64,000 nucleotides of DNA. Origin: Psococerastis gibbosa (Eukaryota; Arthropoda; Insecta; Psocodea; Psocidae). Under the pieces are notes generated by a model. That model was not told the origin of the DNA, did no database searches, and worked only from the letters and a program-made list of their open reading frames with translations. Each line of letters starts with the position of its first letter. The first letter of the stretch is position 1. The stretch spans positions 45,791,039-45,855,038 of the forward strand of contig OZ020487.1 of NCBI GenBank assembly GCA_963971405.1, read 5' to 3'. Made by a program: the position numbers and the translations under genes. Shown here in pieces: positions 31,736 to 42,600 of the stretch.

Positions 31736-32040
31736 TCACAAGCCTGTGAGTTTAGTTTTATTCACGGACACAGCCAAGTTCTCCAAGCCGATGGCTTTGA
31801 CATGCAGGAGATCTGTGAAGGCTGTCCCCTGCCACTCGAGTCTTTCCCTCCTGAGAGCACTACACTTGCAGGGAAGGTGTTCTGCTGATTCCTCCTTCAT
31901 TCCACAGTGGCGACATTCCCTTCTTGTAGCCAAGCCCATTCTCTCCAGGGGGACGCGAAAAGGCCCGTGCCCGGTCAGGAGCGCCGTTACAGTTCTGATG
32001 GCCCTCCGCCCATGCCTAAGCAAGTGGAGGCCATACTTAT
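31736..32040 (-). pseudogene. R1/Jockey-like LINE ORF2 C-terminus
   Basis: A 95-residue minus-strand frame reads RRAIRTVTALLTGHGPFRV, LERMGLATRRECRHCGMKEE and SAEHLPCKCSALRRERLEW. The L-[LT]-[TS]-G-H-G-x-[FY] block followed by C-x2-C ... A-E-H-x-x-C-x-C is the classic zinc-binding end after the RNase H of R1/I/Jockey-type ORF2. It is 5' truncated: no RT is present. No poly-A tail is recognisable. Confidence 0.85.
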
Positions 32041-32164
32041 CGGTTGGACCCAGAATGACAGCGGAATGAATAGCCTTACTATAACATACTATTGTGCTAG
32101 TAGTAACTAGTATACTATACTATATATGCAGAATCTTACTTTTTCCTCGCTTTTACCGCTAAAA

Positions 32165-32385
32165 GGGGTAAGCGATACGGCATGTTCTCTTCCACTCCTT
32201 GCGATTTTGTGCTTCTGTTGCTCCTACAATCCTCGGCTTTGATGTGTTTTATCCGCCTTAAAAGGTCACCTGGCCGCCTTCTTTCGACGTGGCCCCACCA
32301 GGATAGTCGTCGTTCCCGCGCTTTATCGACTATATTTGCGGTCTTTATTTCAGCTCTTATGCTCTTCAGCTCACACTATATGCAG
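32165..32385 (-). pseudogene. LINE ORF2 C-terminal relic (WGHVERR type)
   Basis: The minus strand encodes KARERRLSWWGHVERRRPGD followed by LLRRIKHIKAEDC. R-R-L-x-W-[WF]-G-H-V-x-R-R is a diagnostic block downstream of RT in many LINEs. It ends near the (AATG)n microsatellite. Confidence 0.75.
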
Positions 32386-32416
32386 AATGAATGAATGAAT
32401 GAATGAATGAATGAAT
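32386..32416. repeat. (AATG)n microsatellite
   Basis: Seven to eight units of gaat, uninterrupted. Confidence 0.95.
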
Positions 32417-32787
32417 CTTCTTTACCGCCGTTCAGCTAGTCACTCCGTCCCTGCTTATAACAGTCCTCTAGAAAGAGTCCAGTATTGTCCGGTGGGAAGT
32501 GATCACTTATGATTGTCATGTTTTAGCCTTTTGTTGTTCGATTATGGACCAAGGGTCGGATGATCCTGCTGGCTTCCATACAGTTGAATGAATCAGAGTT
32601 CTCGCGACAACATCGCATGTGATTGATACTTCCGCTGTCGGCTGTGGCCCCATTAAGGCTCCAGATGGCGCGCTCGCCACTCCAGCAGAGATTGTTTTCT
32701 GTTAACCGTCAGTTAACACCTTCCAAATGTCTTCTGTTGGTTCTGTACGACAGTTAAAATATATGTCTCAATATCTGACCCCTTTTA
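32417..32787. other. Intergenic, nothing recognised
   Basis: No ORF above background and no repeat match seen. Confidence 0.5.
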
Positions 32788-33152
32788 GCTTTCCAATTTA
32801 TACGTAGTATAAGGAAAGCTTTGTGATGGTCAAAATTTTCGACTCCGAGATTTCAATGGATTTACACGTTTTGAGGTACCAGGAACCCAAAATAGTGGTT
32901 TTTACGAAATGTCTGTCAGTCTGTCTGTCGCTCTGTCTGTCTGTTCATCGATTTCCGGGCAAACTACTCGGTCGATTTTGATAAAAATTTGGCATGAAGG
33001 TTCAAAAAAATCCTACCTCCAGACCATTTTTGAAATTATATAAAATTCACACTCCAATACATTATTATTAAGTTATTTACCATGAAATAACTCATTATCT
33101 CTTTCTACTAATTGATAAATTGGAAAACATGTTCGAGTAAATTCGGACCGGT
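32788..33152 (+). repeat. GCTTTCC-ended family, internally deleted copy
   Basis: It begins GCTTTCCAATTTATACG, has a long TGTC-rich stretch (about 32920-32945) and jumps after about 33040 to the far end, ATAAATTGGAAAAC. That is followed by the conserved extension atgttcgagtaaattcgg and accggt. About 450 bp of the middle is missing. Confidence 0.85.
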
Positions 33153-34431
33153 TCTTGTATTTTTTTTCCGTGGTATTTTGGACATTTTGGTTATGTCTGT
33201 TAATTTAATCCAACCCTTGACTCGTATCTGCACTTGGTTAAATCATGCTTTTGCCTTTACGTCAATGGTAAGCATGTCTCAACTTGTCCATTATCGCTTG
33301 TAGCCGGTGTAGGGTGGCATCAAGAACGTTTACCAGCTTGCCAATGGCCAAAAATTCATACGGAAACAATACAAACAATGTCTGAAATCCATGGGGTCGT
33401 ATATTGTATGTATTATTACTAGTGTCTTCGAACATACGCAAGATCCTTCAATTGTAATAAAACTTATAGGCCTGCCGTACATTTACGCTAAGCACATTTT
33501 TATGATTATTGCAAGAGATGCTCAGTATGTTCAAAAAAAGGTAGCAAAACAAATTATCTTGACGCAGTTTTTATTTTTGTCAATATTATCTTAGATCCAT
33601 ACAATTTTTTAAGCCGTTCTAAAACCTCTTTTAACCTGTCAGAAAGACTTTTCCAATAGTCTGCAGAACAGGCCTCTGTCTGGGTGATAGCCTCTTCCTT
33701 AAATTCTTGGCCACTAATTCAATTTGTAAATAAAATGAAGCCACTCGTGCCAAACCTACATTACGTAGTAAGTCGTCGGGATTGTGATTTTGTTTGTTTT
33801 TGGTAGAAGTTAGTAGTAAAGGTATAAAACGTAATTGAAGCGCCAAGAGCCAAGTTGCAAGTGACATTTCATGTGTTTTGGAGTTAAGTGCACCATGCTG
33901 TTACTCTAGCTGCTTCGCCATTTTAAGCAAATACTGGAACTAGTGTCAACGGAGTAATATATAGTGTCTTTAGTTGTTACATATCGGGCCCGATGCAATG
34001 TACTGTTAGTAGCCTAATTTCTTCTTGAGGCCTCCCTACCCACCACCAGCTGCAATCAGCTGCTTTTTTCCTTCCAAGCAACGTACCTTGATCCCTCAAC
34101 TCAAATACATATTATTAAAACTCCCCATTCGATTGGGCAAAAGTGCTGACTTAAACAGCAGGCCCTATTTCCAACCATTTCGAGAGGAGGCACTAGGTAC
34201 TTCAAACCTGGCAGGCCATCATCACTTCTTTACAGGCGAGGTTGGTCCTGTAATCACCAAAAAAAAAAAAAAAACTCTAGCTGCTCTTTATCCTAGAAAC
34301 TACAGGAATATCGGGATCTGTCATTTTGACAATGCTAGAATTCATGAAAAAATACCTGTATCAATTGAGTTACAAACTTTAACCTCAATTATCTCGAATG
34401 TTTATTTTTGTCACTTGCACCCTTTAGCCTC
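33153..34431. other. Intergenic, nothing recognised
   Basis: Small frames at 33631-33867 (-) and 34025-34495 (+) have no recognised domain; the second runs into the neighbouring repeat. An A run lies at about 34260-34274. Confidence 0.5.
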
Positions 34432-34705
34432 TAGTAGTATGGTTGGACACAGTCCCAGGCCACGGTGTGGGCCCATAGGACAGGGGACCTCCTGATTATA
34501 GTGGATTCCGAACCACTTGGGAAACACACTGAAGTCACACGATTAGTTCGGAGGTGACCAGGACAAGTCCTACCATGTTTCCCTACCGGCACTGTGCACA
34601 CTACCAAGTTATCTGCATCTTTGAACCTGCTCTGGTCCGCTGGATTCAACTTGGAAAGGCGGCCGGCTTTAGCCTCTAAGTGCTTTAATTTTTGTTACTT
34701 ATAAA
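34432..34705 (-). repeat. GTGTGCACAG repeat family, minus copy
   Basis: On the minus strand it reads agtaacaaaaattaaagcac, aagccggccgcctttcc, ggtagtgtgcacagtgccgg, then tcggaatccactataatcagg and ggcctgggactgtgtccaac: the same order as 11125-11390. The plus-strand open frame across it is not a gene. Confidence 0.85.
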
Positions 34706-34959
34706 AAGAACTTAAAAAATCCAGCAAACGTTGGGGAAACGGCTGTCCGTATGTTTTGCCAGCCATTAATATATCCATAAAATTTATTTAATTTCCCGTC
34801 ATTTTTCGAAATCCAGTTATCACAAATTAAATCAAGTCCTGTCAAGTTGCAACTAGCTCTCGAGCGCACCCACATGCTCCAGCTCATCCTTGATATCTTG
34901 CAGACTGTAAATCATTGATAGAGGAGGCAGGTGCCAGCTGGGCTCATGGCAATCAGCGT

Positions 34960-35830
34960 CGTGCCAGGAGCCACCTGCTTATGGCTCGTGCTATGCGCTC
35001 CATATCCTAATCAGGCGTCTCTGGTGCCCCTGGGAATAGTGCGTCGGGATGCAACGAGTTGGCACCAGCCTAGTTGATTCCTTGACAGTTGGGCACTCTG
35101 AATTGTGTCTTTATTATAAATTCCAGCATTGTGTTACTGTAGGCCTATGGCTTTTTGGCCTTTTTGCGATTTCTTTCCAAACATCCCTTATTAGCTTCCG
35201 CCATCGGCCGCCTCCTTCTTTTGGCTTGTGCCGTGCTCTTCATATCGTCAGGTGGTGGGCTATTCATAGAAAATTCTAGCATTGTGTTAACGTGAGCCTT
35301 GGACCCTTTGGCTAGGTTTCTTTCCAAAATTTTCTTTGCACCCACTTTCAGCCGCCTCCTGGCTATGCTCTTTATTACGTAATCAGGCGTCTTTGGTGCC
35401 CCTGGGGCCTGGGAATAGTGCGTCGGGATGCAGCGATATAGCACCAACCTTGTTGATCCCATGACAGTTGGGGCGCTCTGGGTTGGCTTTTCAAATAAAG
35501 TTAAAATTGAGTCTTAGAGCCTATCGCTAGGTTTCTTTCCCAACTTTCCTTTGCACCCACTTTCAGCCGCCTCCTGTTAATGGCTCAGGAATAGTGCGTC
35601 GAGATGCAGCGATATGGCACCAGCCTTGCTGATTCCATGGTAGTTGGGGCACTCTGGGTTGTCTTCTACAGTAATAGAAAATTCTAGCATTGTTTTAACG
35701 TGAGCCTTAGCCCCTTACCTTAGGTTTCTTTCCAAACTTCCCTTTGCTCCCCGTTCCAGCCGCCTCCTGTTATTGGCTCGTGCTTTGCTTCATATCGTAA
35801 CCCATTTCTGGCGCTCCTCTGGGTGGCCTT
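34960..35830. repeat. Degenerate array of ~180-200-bp units
   Basis: aatagtgcgtcgRgatgca recurs at about 35035, 35414 and 35591. tagscYNagccgcctcctg-type blocks (tttctttccaaa, cccactttcagccgcctcctg) recur near 35190, 35345, 35555 and 35755. cattgtgttaacgtgagcc appears three times. Units are diverged and partly rearranged. The 105-residue minus-strand frame at 35145-35462 covers the array and is not convincing as a gene. Confidence 0.65.
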
Positions 35831-36716
35831 TGGCAAAGGGTTCCTCACGTAATGCTAGGGATGGCTTTTGGCAAAAGAAGGCGGTAGGTGTTTTTTGGTG
35901 GGCCCAATTCCTCTAACGCACCGATGGATTGTGCGACAAAGAATCATTTTGACTCAGTGACGTAGCCAGGAATATAGTGAGGGTCATTTCGGGATCAGAG
36001 AGGTCGCAGGCTAAGGAGAATGGAAAATACAGATAAATTTCTTTCTTGTTTCTCCCGGGAGCTGAGGTGGGTGGTTTGAATTATAAACTGGTAAACTGAC
36101 ACGGGAATGGGGATCTGGCCTCCGGGGTTCCCCTGGGGAGGAATGATTTGAAAATATCGGTGCGAAACAGTGAGTTTTTAAGAATTCACTTGTTGTTTTT
36201 CTGTCCCCCTTCCCTTGGGAAAAGGGGCACCCTTGCCAACACATCGCCACAGCATAGAGCCTTACTGTATTCGCTGATTGCATTTATGCTTCATTAGCTG
36301 TTTGGATTTGGAGAACACCCTATAGGCGGAGACAACCTGAAAAAGTTTTTTAATGTCTCTTTGTTTCCTTACTATTTATCGGCCAGGGAGGGGGGGGGGG
36401 TGTTAAGTTCTAGAGATTTGAGGTGTTAACTAGGTTGTTATTAAAAGTTTCGCGGATTTTTCAATAATTTTATATTATTAGCTGCAGTGTAATATCATAC
36501 TTTATAACTACATTTTCCGTCTGTTGTTGGTTTTGTTGGGATCATAATAAAATTAAACAATCAATTAATTAATTAATAATAATAATAATGCGTTTATTTA
36601 TCAAAAAAGCATTCAATATTTACTAAATACGGTGTCGCAAAGCCAAAAAGGCGCGTTGATTGAAATGAAACGAAATGAGAAACGTCTTTAACTTATGCGA
36701 GCTTTAGCCCCTTAAG
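35831..36716. other. Intergenic
   Basis: gtgacgtagccaggaata at about 35956 resembles one end of the GTAGCCAG MITE type; no matching end seen. A G run lies at about 36391-36400. Confidence 0.45.
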
Positions 36717-37008
36717 CTGGCCATTCACGAGGGCTCCAAACGGACTCGCGCCAAGCCAAATGGCGCGTCCTGTTCCATTTGGCGTTAGCGCCATTTAGAG
36801 GGGTCATCACGACTACGCTGAACCAGTCTCTCCAAATCTTTCAAATTATACAGTGTAAAAGTACCTCTTCTATATCGTCACACACAGATTTGGAGCGACT
36901 GGTTCAGCGTAGTCGTGATGACCCCTCTTAATGGCGCTAACGCCAAATGGAACAGGACGCACCATTTGGCTTGGCGCGAGTCCGTTTGGAGCCCTCGTGA
37001 ATGGCCAG
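36717..37008. mobile_element. 292-bp fold-back element, ~120-bp arms
   Basis: CTGGCCATTCACGAGGGCTC at the left is mirrored exactly by GAGCCCTCGTGAATGGCCAG at the right. The arms run on for about 120 bp with very few mismatches (ccaaatggcgcg/tgcaccatttgg is one), past ggttcagcgtagtcgtgatg, to a ~50-bp loop near 36840-36890. Non-coding. The flanks ttaag and gttgag do not form a clear target duplication. Confidence 0.85.
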
Positions 37009-37194
37009 GTTGAGAGCTACGCTATTGGCTAACCTATTTTGGTTTACCAATTATTATACAAATTAATATGCATAATATTTTTTCCTGGAAAAAAAGAGAT
37101 AACATAATAATGCAACAAATCAGGCACTCATTCATTCACCCTCACTTCGCTCCCCAGAAACTGATGGCAGGCTGTCCAAAATCTCCCCAAATTA
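37009..37194. other. Intergenic, AT-rich
   Basis: Nothing recognised. Confidence 0.4.
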
Positions 37195-37390
37195 TTCACC
37201 AGGGAAAGTTAAAGTCCCAAACAATTACAGGCGTCAACCGACCTGGGCGAGAAAAGAGTATCTGCAGCAAGTTAGGGAGTATGTAGGGGCCAATACATAC
37301 GTGAAGCTGAAGAAGGCGTGCCAGGATCGAGGAGAGTGGAGGCATCGATGCCATATGTTGCTGCCAACCAGCCAACCGGCTGTAACTTGA
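37195..37390 (+). pseudogene. LINE ORF2 C-terminal relic
   Basis: The plus strand encodes ANTYVKLKKACQDRGEWRHR, then CHMLLPTSQPAVT and a stop. A-C-Q-D-R-x-x-W-R-x-R shortly before the stop is typical of LINE ORF2 ends. A second copy is at 15490-15640. A minus-strand open frame here is its antisense. Confidence 0.65.
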
Positions 37391-38439
37391 AGAAGGATGA
37401 CACAAAACGGTGATGTTGTTGTACAATTAGAACAAGCGCGCCCCCGCTCTGCTGCACTTCAGCAGGGAAAGTAAAATTATTTTTAAACCCCCCTTTTATT
37501 CAGGGAAAGTAAAAGCGCTGCCAAAATTTGTGGGGAAACTGTGTTTTGCGGTCATCCACTTCCCGGATACATGTACTTTGTCTATTTGTCTTGGAAGTAA
37601 TTTGGAAAGACGTCAAAGTCTACGGACGTCAGGAAGAACTGTCGGAGACTATTTCGTGCGTCATAAACTGCCGCGGCCACCTGTTATGGAAAAAGCTACG
37701 TCGTCATTAAACTCATTAAGTAGGGGGCCAAGGGTAGGCATAACCGCATAGTATATCATTCATAGTAGCTGAGCTTCTGAGTAATGACTTATGGTCTCCC
37801 TAACCTGTACCACCTCGTGGTGAAGATGGAAGTGCGTAACGGCAACTGAACAGATAGGGGACCGAGTTTGATCCGGTAGAAGCGAAAAACACAGTCTCTG
37901 TGCAGGGCACTCTTTTGTCCTGTGGTTGGGAAACTGGCCCCGAAGGCGGAGGAACTTAATGAAGAGTCAACGGCGTAAGGATGGCATATACAATTGCCAA
38001 CCATGGATAGAAGAGGCATTAGAAGAAGAAGAGACTGCGCGACGTCGCAGTCCAGTTCGTCGACTTCGATGGCCAGGTGGTAACGTGTTTGCACTTGTCT
38101 TGTGCGAGTCTTTACACGCCATGCGATCGGAGACGTGTCGTAACTCAACACAGGCACCAACCTACAGAGGCGACTGAAGAGGTCAATCGGATACATTCAT
38201 TGAAATTGTTTGTATGCGAATCTTTTTATAAAAAAATAAAAAAAAAAGTTGGGGAACTGGACAGTAGACTATGAATGGAACTATGAGGTACGAGATTCAA
38301 CATAAAAGAAATATGTTTCCTTACCTTGCCTTTAGTACAAAAGGAAAATCGCTGCTACAGGTTTGGTTGCAGAAGAAAACACCCTAAATATAGCAATCGT
38401 CAAGAAGTCCTCAGACCTACACTGGGTTGTTTTGCCACT
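37391..38439. other. Intergenic with a short repeat
   Basis: tagctgagcttctgagtaatg near 37766 also occurs near 6411. gaccgagtttgatccgg at about 37861 weakly resembles a B box. The 135-residue minus-strand frame at 37789-38196 has no known domain and opposing frames overlap it. Confidence 0.4.
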
Positions 38440-38562
38440 GTGTTTTTTTTTTATTCAGTAGTCACTGCCTCAGGTTTTTCAACCACGATGTTTTTCTTCT
38501 GCTGGGTGCCGTCCGTCCTTCTCTCTTCCCTCGGATTATTACAGGATTATTACATGCAGAAG
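38440..38562 (-). pseudogene. LINE/SINE-like relic, left of the hAT insertion
   Basis: cctcaggtttttcaaccac, ttcttctgctgg and cttctctcttccctc match 14850-14915 in order. The match resumes beyond the hAT element at 42399 (ggcgatacttttcgttcctc), so the transposon split one older repeat. Confidence 0.6.
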
Positions 38563-41500
38563 CAGTGCCGGGTTTGGCTATGGGGCACTGTGGGCCCGGG
38601 CCCCAGGGCCCCCACAAAAATGGGGCCCCCACAAAACGAAAAAATACAAATAAAAAATTGAAAAAATTAAAAAAAATCAAAACAGATAACTTTTTAAATT
38701 TTCGCGGGAAATTCGAACGCATCGTGGCATTAATGACTCATTTTTGATAAAAATTTAACAAAAAATGAAGTATGTCCACTCCTGCTCTGAAACCACGATT
38801 GTTTTGCTTCATTAAATACAAATTGAAAATTTGAAATCAAATTTCTAAATTGAAACTACTTTTATCAGCACTTTCTGGTTGGTATATTGTTAAGGTAAGT
38901 AGCATAAGTTAATTCTTATATTAGAGGTGGAAGTACCTAATAGTTGTTCTTTATAAGATAAGGTCCTTATTTTTCGTATTCTGCGCCCATTTACCACAAT
39001 TCACAGAACGCATCAAAACTTTGTAAGCCTATTAATTTTAATACGAAATGTGCCCAGCCACGTGGTCGCCACAAAATCGAGCACGTTATAAATATAAAAT
39101 TCATTGGTCTAAAATGTTATATGTCATAAAATGTTATATTATAAGACGCATGATTCGGAATTTTGAGATGTTTTATACAAAAGGGGATAAAAAATAAAAT
39201 GTATTCGATTTTGTGGTGACCACGTGGCTGCACATTTCATCTTAAGTAGGGCAATAGGAACAAGTGGACTAGATAATTAGGCTCTGGCTAGTGAGTTCTG
39301 AAAAAACTAATTTATTACAATTTTTATTTTTGATTCCGTAGTGAAATAATGGATCGTCACAAGGGAAAACGCGAATATGCAAGGGGCAGTGAAAAGCGGA
39401 AAATCGCAGCAGATAAAGAAAACAAAATTCAAGATGTTTTATCTAAAACGCGCCGTATAACGGATTTTGTAACAAAAATAGAGACGGGTCCATCTACTCC
39501 TAGTTCTACTTCTAATTTTGTTGAAATGATGAGTGGTGATTCTGATTTTCCTGCATCTTCTCAAGTTATTGCTAGCCCTACCCAAGAGGTAAGAGTTTGA
39601 CTTTAATTACTTAATTAAGGTGACCGCAATCAAAAATTACCGACCCCACTCACCCCAGTAATTCTTATGGAATTAAAAATGGGGGACTCCTGTTAATTTA
39701 CTGTATGAATTAAACCTACCTAAACTTGAGTCGGCCATGCCGAAAGGATTGTTTACAAAATTAATTACAACTGTAATTGTTTTACTTGTAGGCAGTAATT
39801 GATAACAATGACGAATCCGAAAATACTGCTGATGATGGATTTTGCAAAGAAAATGACGTGGGATTGTGGCCAGCAGTTCTTAGTCAACAACACATCGACT
39901 ATTGGATCAAGAAAGGAAATTTGGAAACTCAGCATTGTAATGAAGATATTTTGAAAGAAAAAAGCTTGGGACAAGTAGATGCAGTGAAAAGAAGAAAATG
40001 CCATGCAAGTTTATTCCTTCGTCAAACTCAGGCAGGCAAGTCTATAAGCCGCTCTTGGTTATGTTTTTCACCTAGTACGGGGAAGCTATACTGCTTTTAT
40101 TGTAAATTGCTCTGCAAATCAGCAAATCAGTTTTCAACTGAAGGGTTTGCTGACTGGAAGCATGCGTCTGAGCGTTTGAAAAGACATGAAACTACCGTAA
40201 CGCATTTGCAAATAGTTTGCCAATTTAAGCATCTCTCAAACGAGGCAATGCGTATTGATCGTGAGTTGGCCACACAAGTGAAGGAGAGCATTGCTTATTG
40301 GCGAAACGTTCTAAACAGATTGATTTCCGTCATAATATTTCTTTCTGGACGAGGACTTGCCTTTCGAGGGGACAACGAAATTTTGGGATCAACCAAAAAT
40401 GGCAATTATTTGGGAGTCCTTGAGCTAATTGCACAATATGATCCGTTTTTAGTAGGCCACTTAGAGAAGCATGGAAATCGTGGCAGTGGTAGTGGCGGCG
40501 TTAACTACCTATCTGCCCACATTTGCGAAGAATTAATTGCGCTGATGTCCACCAAAGTTAGCGATGAAATAATTAAACGCTTAAAAGCCTGCAAATATTA
40601 TTCGGTTTCGGTAGATTCAACAACTGACGAAGGCCATATAGATCAAATGACTGTGATTGTCAGGTATCTAGAAGAAAGCACACCAAAGGAAAGATTTCTT
40701 AGTTTTATGCCAAACCAAGGCCATAAAGCTAAAGAATTATTTGATGGCCTCAACAAAGTTTTAAAAAAGTTCGGCCTGGATTTGAAAGATATTCGTGGGC
40801 AGTCGTATGACAATGCTTCCGCTATGAGTGGAGAATATAGTGGTCTACGCACTTTGGTGCTAAATGAGAATCCTTTGGCTTTATGGGTTCCATGTTTCAA
40901 TCATTCCCTCAACTTAGTGGGCACAAAAGCGATGGACTCCTGCTCCCAATCGAAATTATTTTTTAGCTTTCTTGAGCAAATTTATGTATTTTTTACAAGT
41001 TCCACAGCTCGGTTCAACGTCCTTTCAAATGTTCTAAAAAGTGCTGCGAAGAAGTATGGCCACAACATACCAGTGCCCAAAAGAATCAGTTTAACCCGGT
41101 GGTCCTCAAGAGCGGAAGCTACTAATAGCCTAGTTTTGGGCTATAACGAAATACGAGAAGTCCTTAAAGATCTCTCCGAAGAAGATGTCCAAGCAAGTGG
41201 ACTCTATTTGCAAATTACCACGTTGGAGATAGCAATTTACGCTGTTCTTTGGAACGATATACTGGCAAGGGTGAATGCAGTAAACATCAATCTCCAGAAT
41301 CCAAGAATCGACATTAATACTTCGATCAGTGTGATGGAGTCCCTTAAGATCTTCATTGGGGAATTTAGGGATTCTTTCCAAGAATATGAGAAAAAGGGTG
41401 TTGAATTGTGTGGGCACAATTCTTATAAATCGGAAACTTTGCGGAAGCGGATCCGAAATGTGAGGCTAAATCCTTTGGATTATGGGAAAACTGAGGAAGC

Positions 41501-42390
41501 TGAATTCAGTCATAGCGAGAAATTCCGAATCGAAAGTTTCATTCCCATAATTGACCAGTTTATGCAATCATTGGATCGGAGAATTTCAGCATATGAAGAC
41601 ATAAATAGGAAATTTGGATTTTTACAATATTTAGAAAAAATAAGCCCTGATGATTTGAAAACTAGGGCAGAGAACCTGGTGAGTTGTTACACAGGTGACT
41701 TGGACGGTAACTTGTACTTCGAGCTAGTACAGTTTCGTGAGTTTGTGAAATTATTTGTGATAGATGATGCACAAAAAAACAATATAATCGAAGAAAAACG
41801 TATCAGTTTTGAACGGTTCATGTACAATTTGATTTTAGAAAGAGGAGTAGCTGATAGCTTTCCCAATGTAGAAGTACTTTTGAAGATGTACTTAGTTATA
41901 ATGAGTGGCAACATAAGCAGCGAGCGATCTTTTTCCGTACTAAAACACATAAAAAATCCTCGTCGCACCAGTTCTTCTGAAGCTCGGCTTAGCCATCTTT
42001 CAATGCTGAATATAAATCACGACATAGTGGCAGCGTTAAATTATGACGATATAATTGACAGTTTTGCTGTAATAAAGAGTCGAAGAGTGCATCTTTAAAT
42101 AAATTAAAATTTTGTGTTTATAATTAGGTACCTATTAATTTATTCCTTTTAAAAATACACCGCAGTGTCTACAGCTTTAGTTGAGTAGCCCTTAGGCTTG
42201 TATTGTACTATTGACTTGACTTTATATTACTAAGAATCGCTTTTCTTTTTTATAATGATTTTGCAACCTGTGTCACCATTTTATAATTTATTGTGGGATA
42301 TTCGTCTAAGGGGATTAGAAATTTCTCCCCGAGAAAGGGCCCCCACATAATTCGGGCCCACGGGCCCCCACAAGCCCAAACCCGGCACTG
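38563..42390 (+). mobile_element. Complete hAT transposon (ZMYM1-like), 3.8 kb
   Basis: Perfect 15-bp terminal inverted repeats, CAGTGCCGGGTTTGG at 38563 and its complement ending at 42390, are flanked by a perfect 8-bp target duplication TGCAGAAG (38555-38562 and 42391-42398). These are the hallmarks of the hAT superfamily. Subterminal copies of GGGCCCCCACA occur twice at each end (about 38606, 38623, 42337, 42362). The element carries one transposase gene in two exons, with no frame break. It is a good candidate for an autonomous, recently active element. Confidence 0.95.
39349..42098 (+). CDS. hAT transposase, two exons, zinc finger MYM-type protein 1-like
   Basis: Exon 1 is 39349-39588 (ATG with A at -3, 80 codons, lysine-rich, starts MDRHKGKREYARGSEKRK). 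The intron is 39589-39791: AG/GTAAGAG donor, pyrimidine-rich TTTTACTTGTAG acceptor, phase 0. Exon 2 is 39792-42098. The spliced protein is about 848 residues. Counting from 39858, a TTF-type zinc-finger region lies at about 67-118 (CFSPSTGKLYCFYC, then WKHASERLKRH). Catalytic candidates are D253 in VDSTTDEG, D318 in QSYDNAS, C346-x2-H349 in PCFNH, the W of LTRWSSR and E689 in SSERSF. The hAT dimerisation end follows (SVLKHIKNPRR ... RLSHLSML). It cuts and pastes the element in the nucleus. All expected blocks are present and unbroken. Confidence 0.92.
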
Positions 42391-42600
42391 TGCAGAAGGC
42401 GATACTTTTCGTTCCTCCTTACATGACCCAAATATGTTAGTTGTAGTTTCTTAACCGTCAGCAGCAACTCGGCTTCTGTATCTATTCACCTCAGGACCTC
42501 GGCATTAGGGACACGACCTCTCCATGATGCTAATAATAACAATAAAAATCGTAATAATAGGTGCATTTATAAAAAAACCGGTCCGAGTTTACTCGAACAT
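42391..42600 (-). pseudogene. Relic, right of the hAT insertion
   Basis: It continues the split repeat: tgcagaaggcgatacttttc and gttcctccttacatgac, then LINE-like antisense DNA to about 42530. The bases from 42578 (accggtccgagtttactcg) are the conserved outer extension of the next element. Confidence 0.55.

Noticed and set aside
35145-35462. 105-residue lysine/arginine-rich minus-strand frame
   Set aside because: It covers the degenerate repeat array; the basic residues come from the repeated sequence.
37795-37880. tRNA gene near gaccgagtttgatccgg
   Set aside because: Only a weak B-box-like word; no acceptor or anticodon stem could be formed by eye.
37789-38196. 135-residue minus-strand frame
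   Set aside because: No domain, opposing frames on the plus strand, no promoter or splice evidence.
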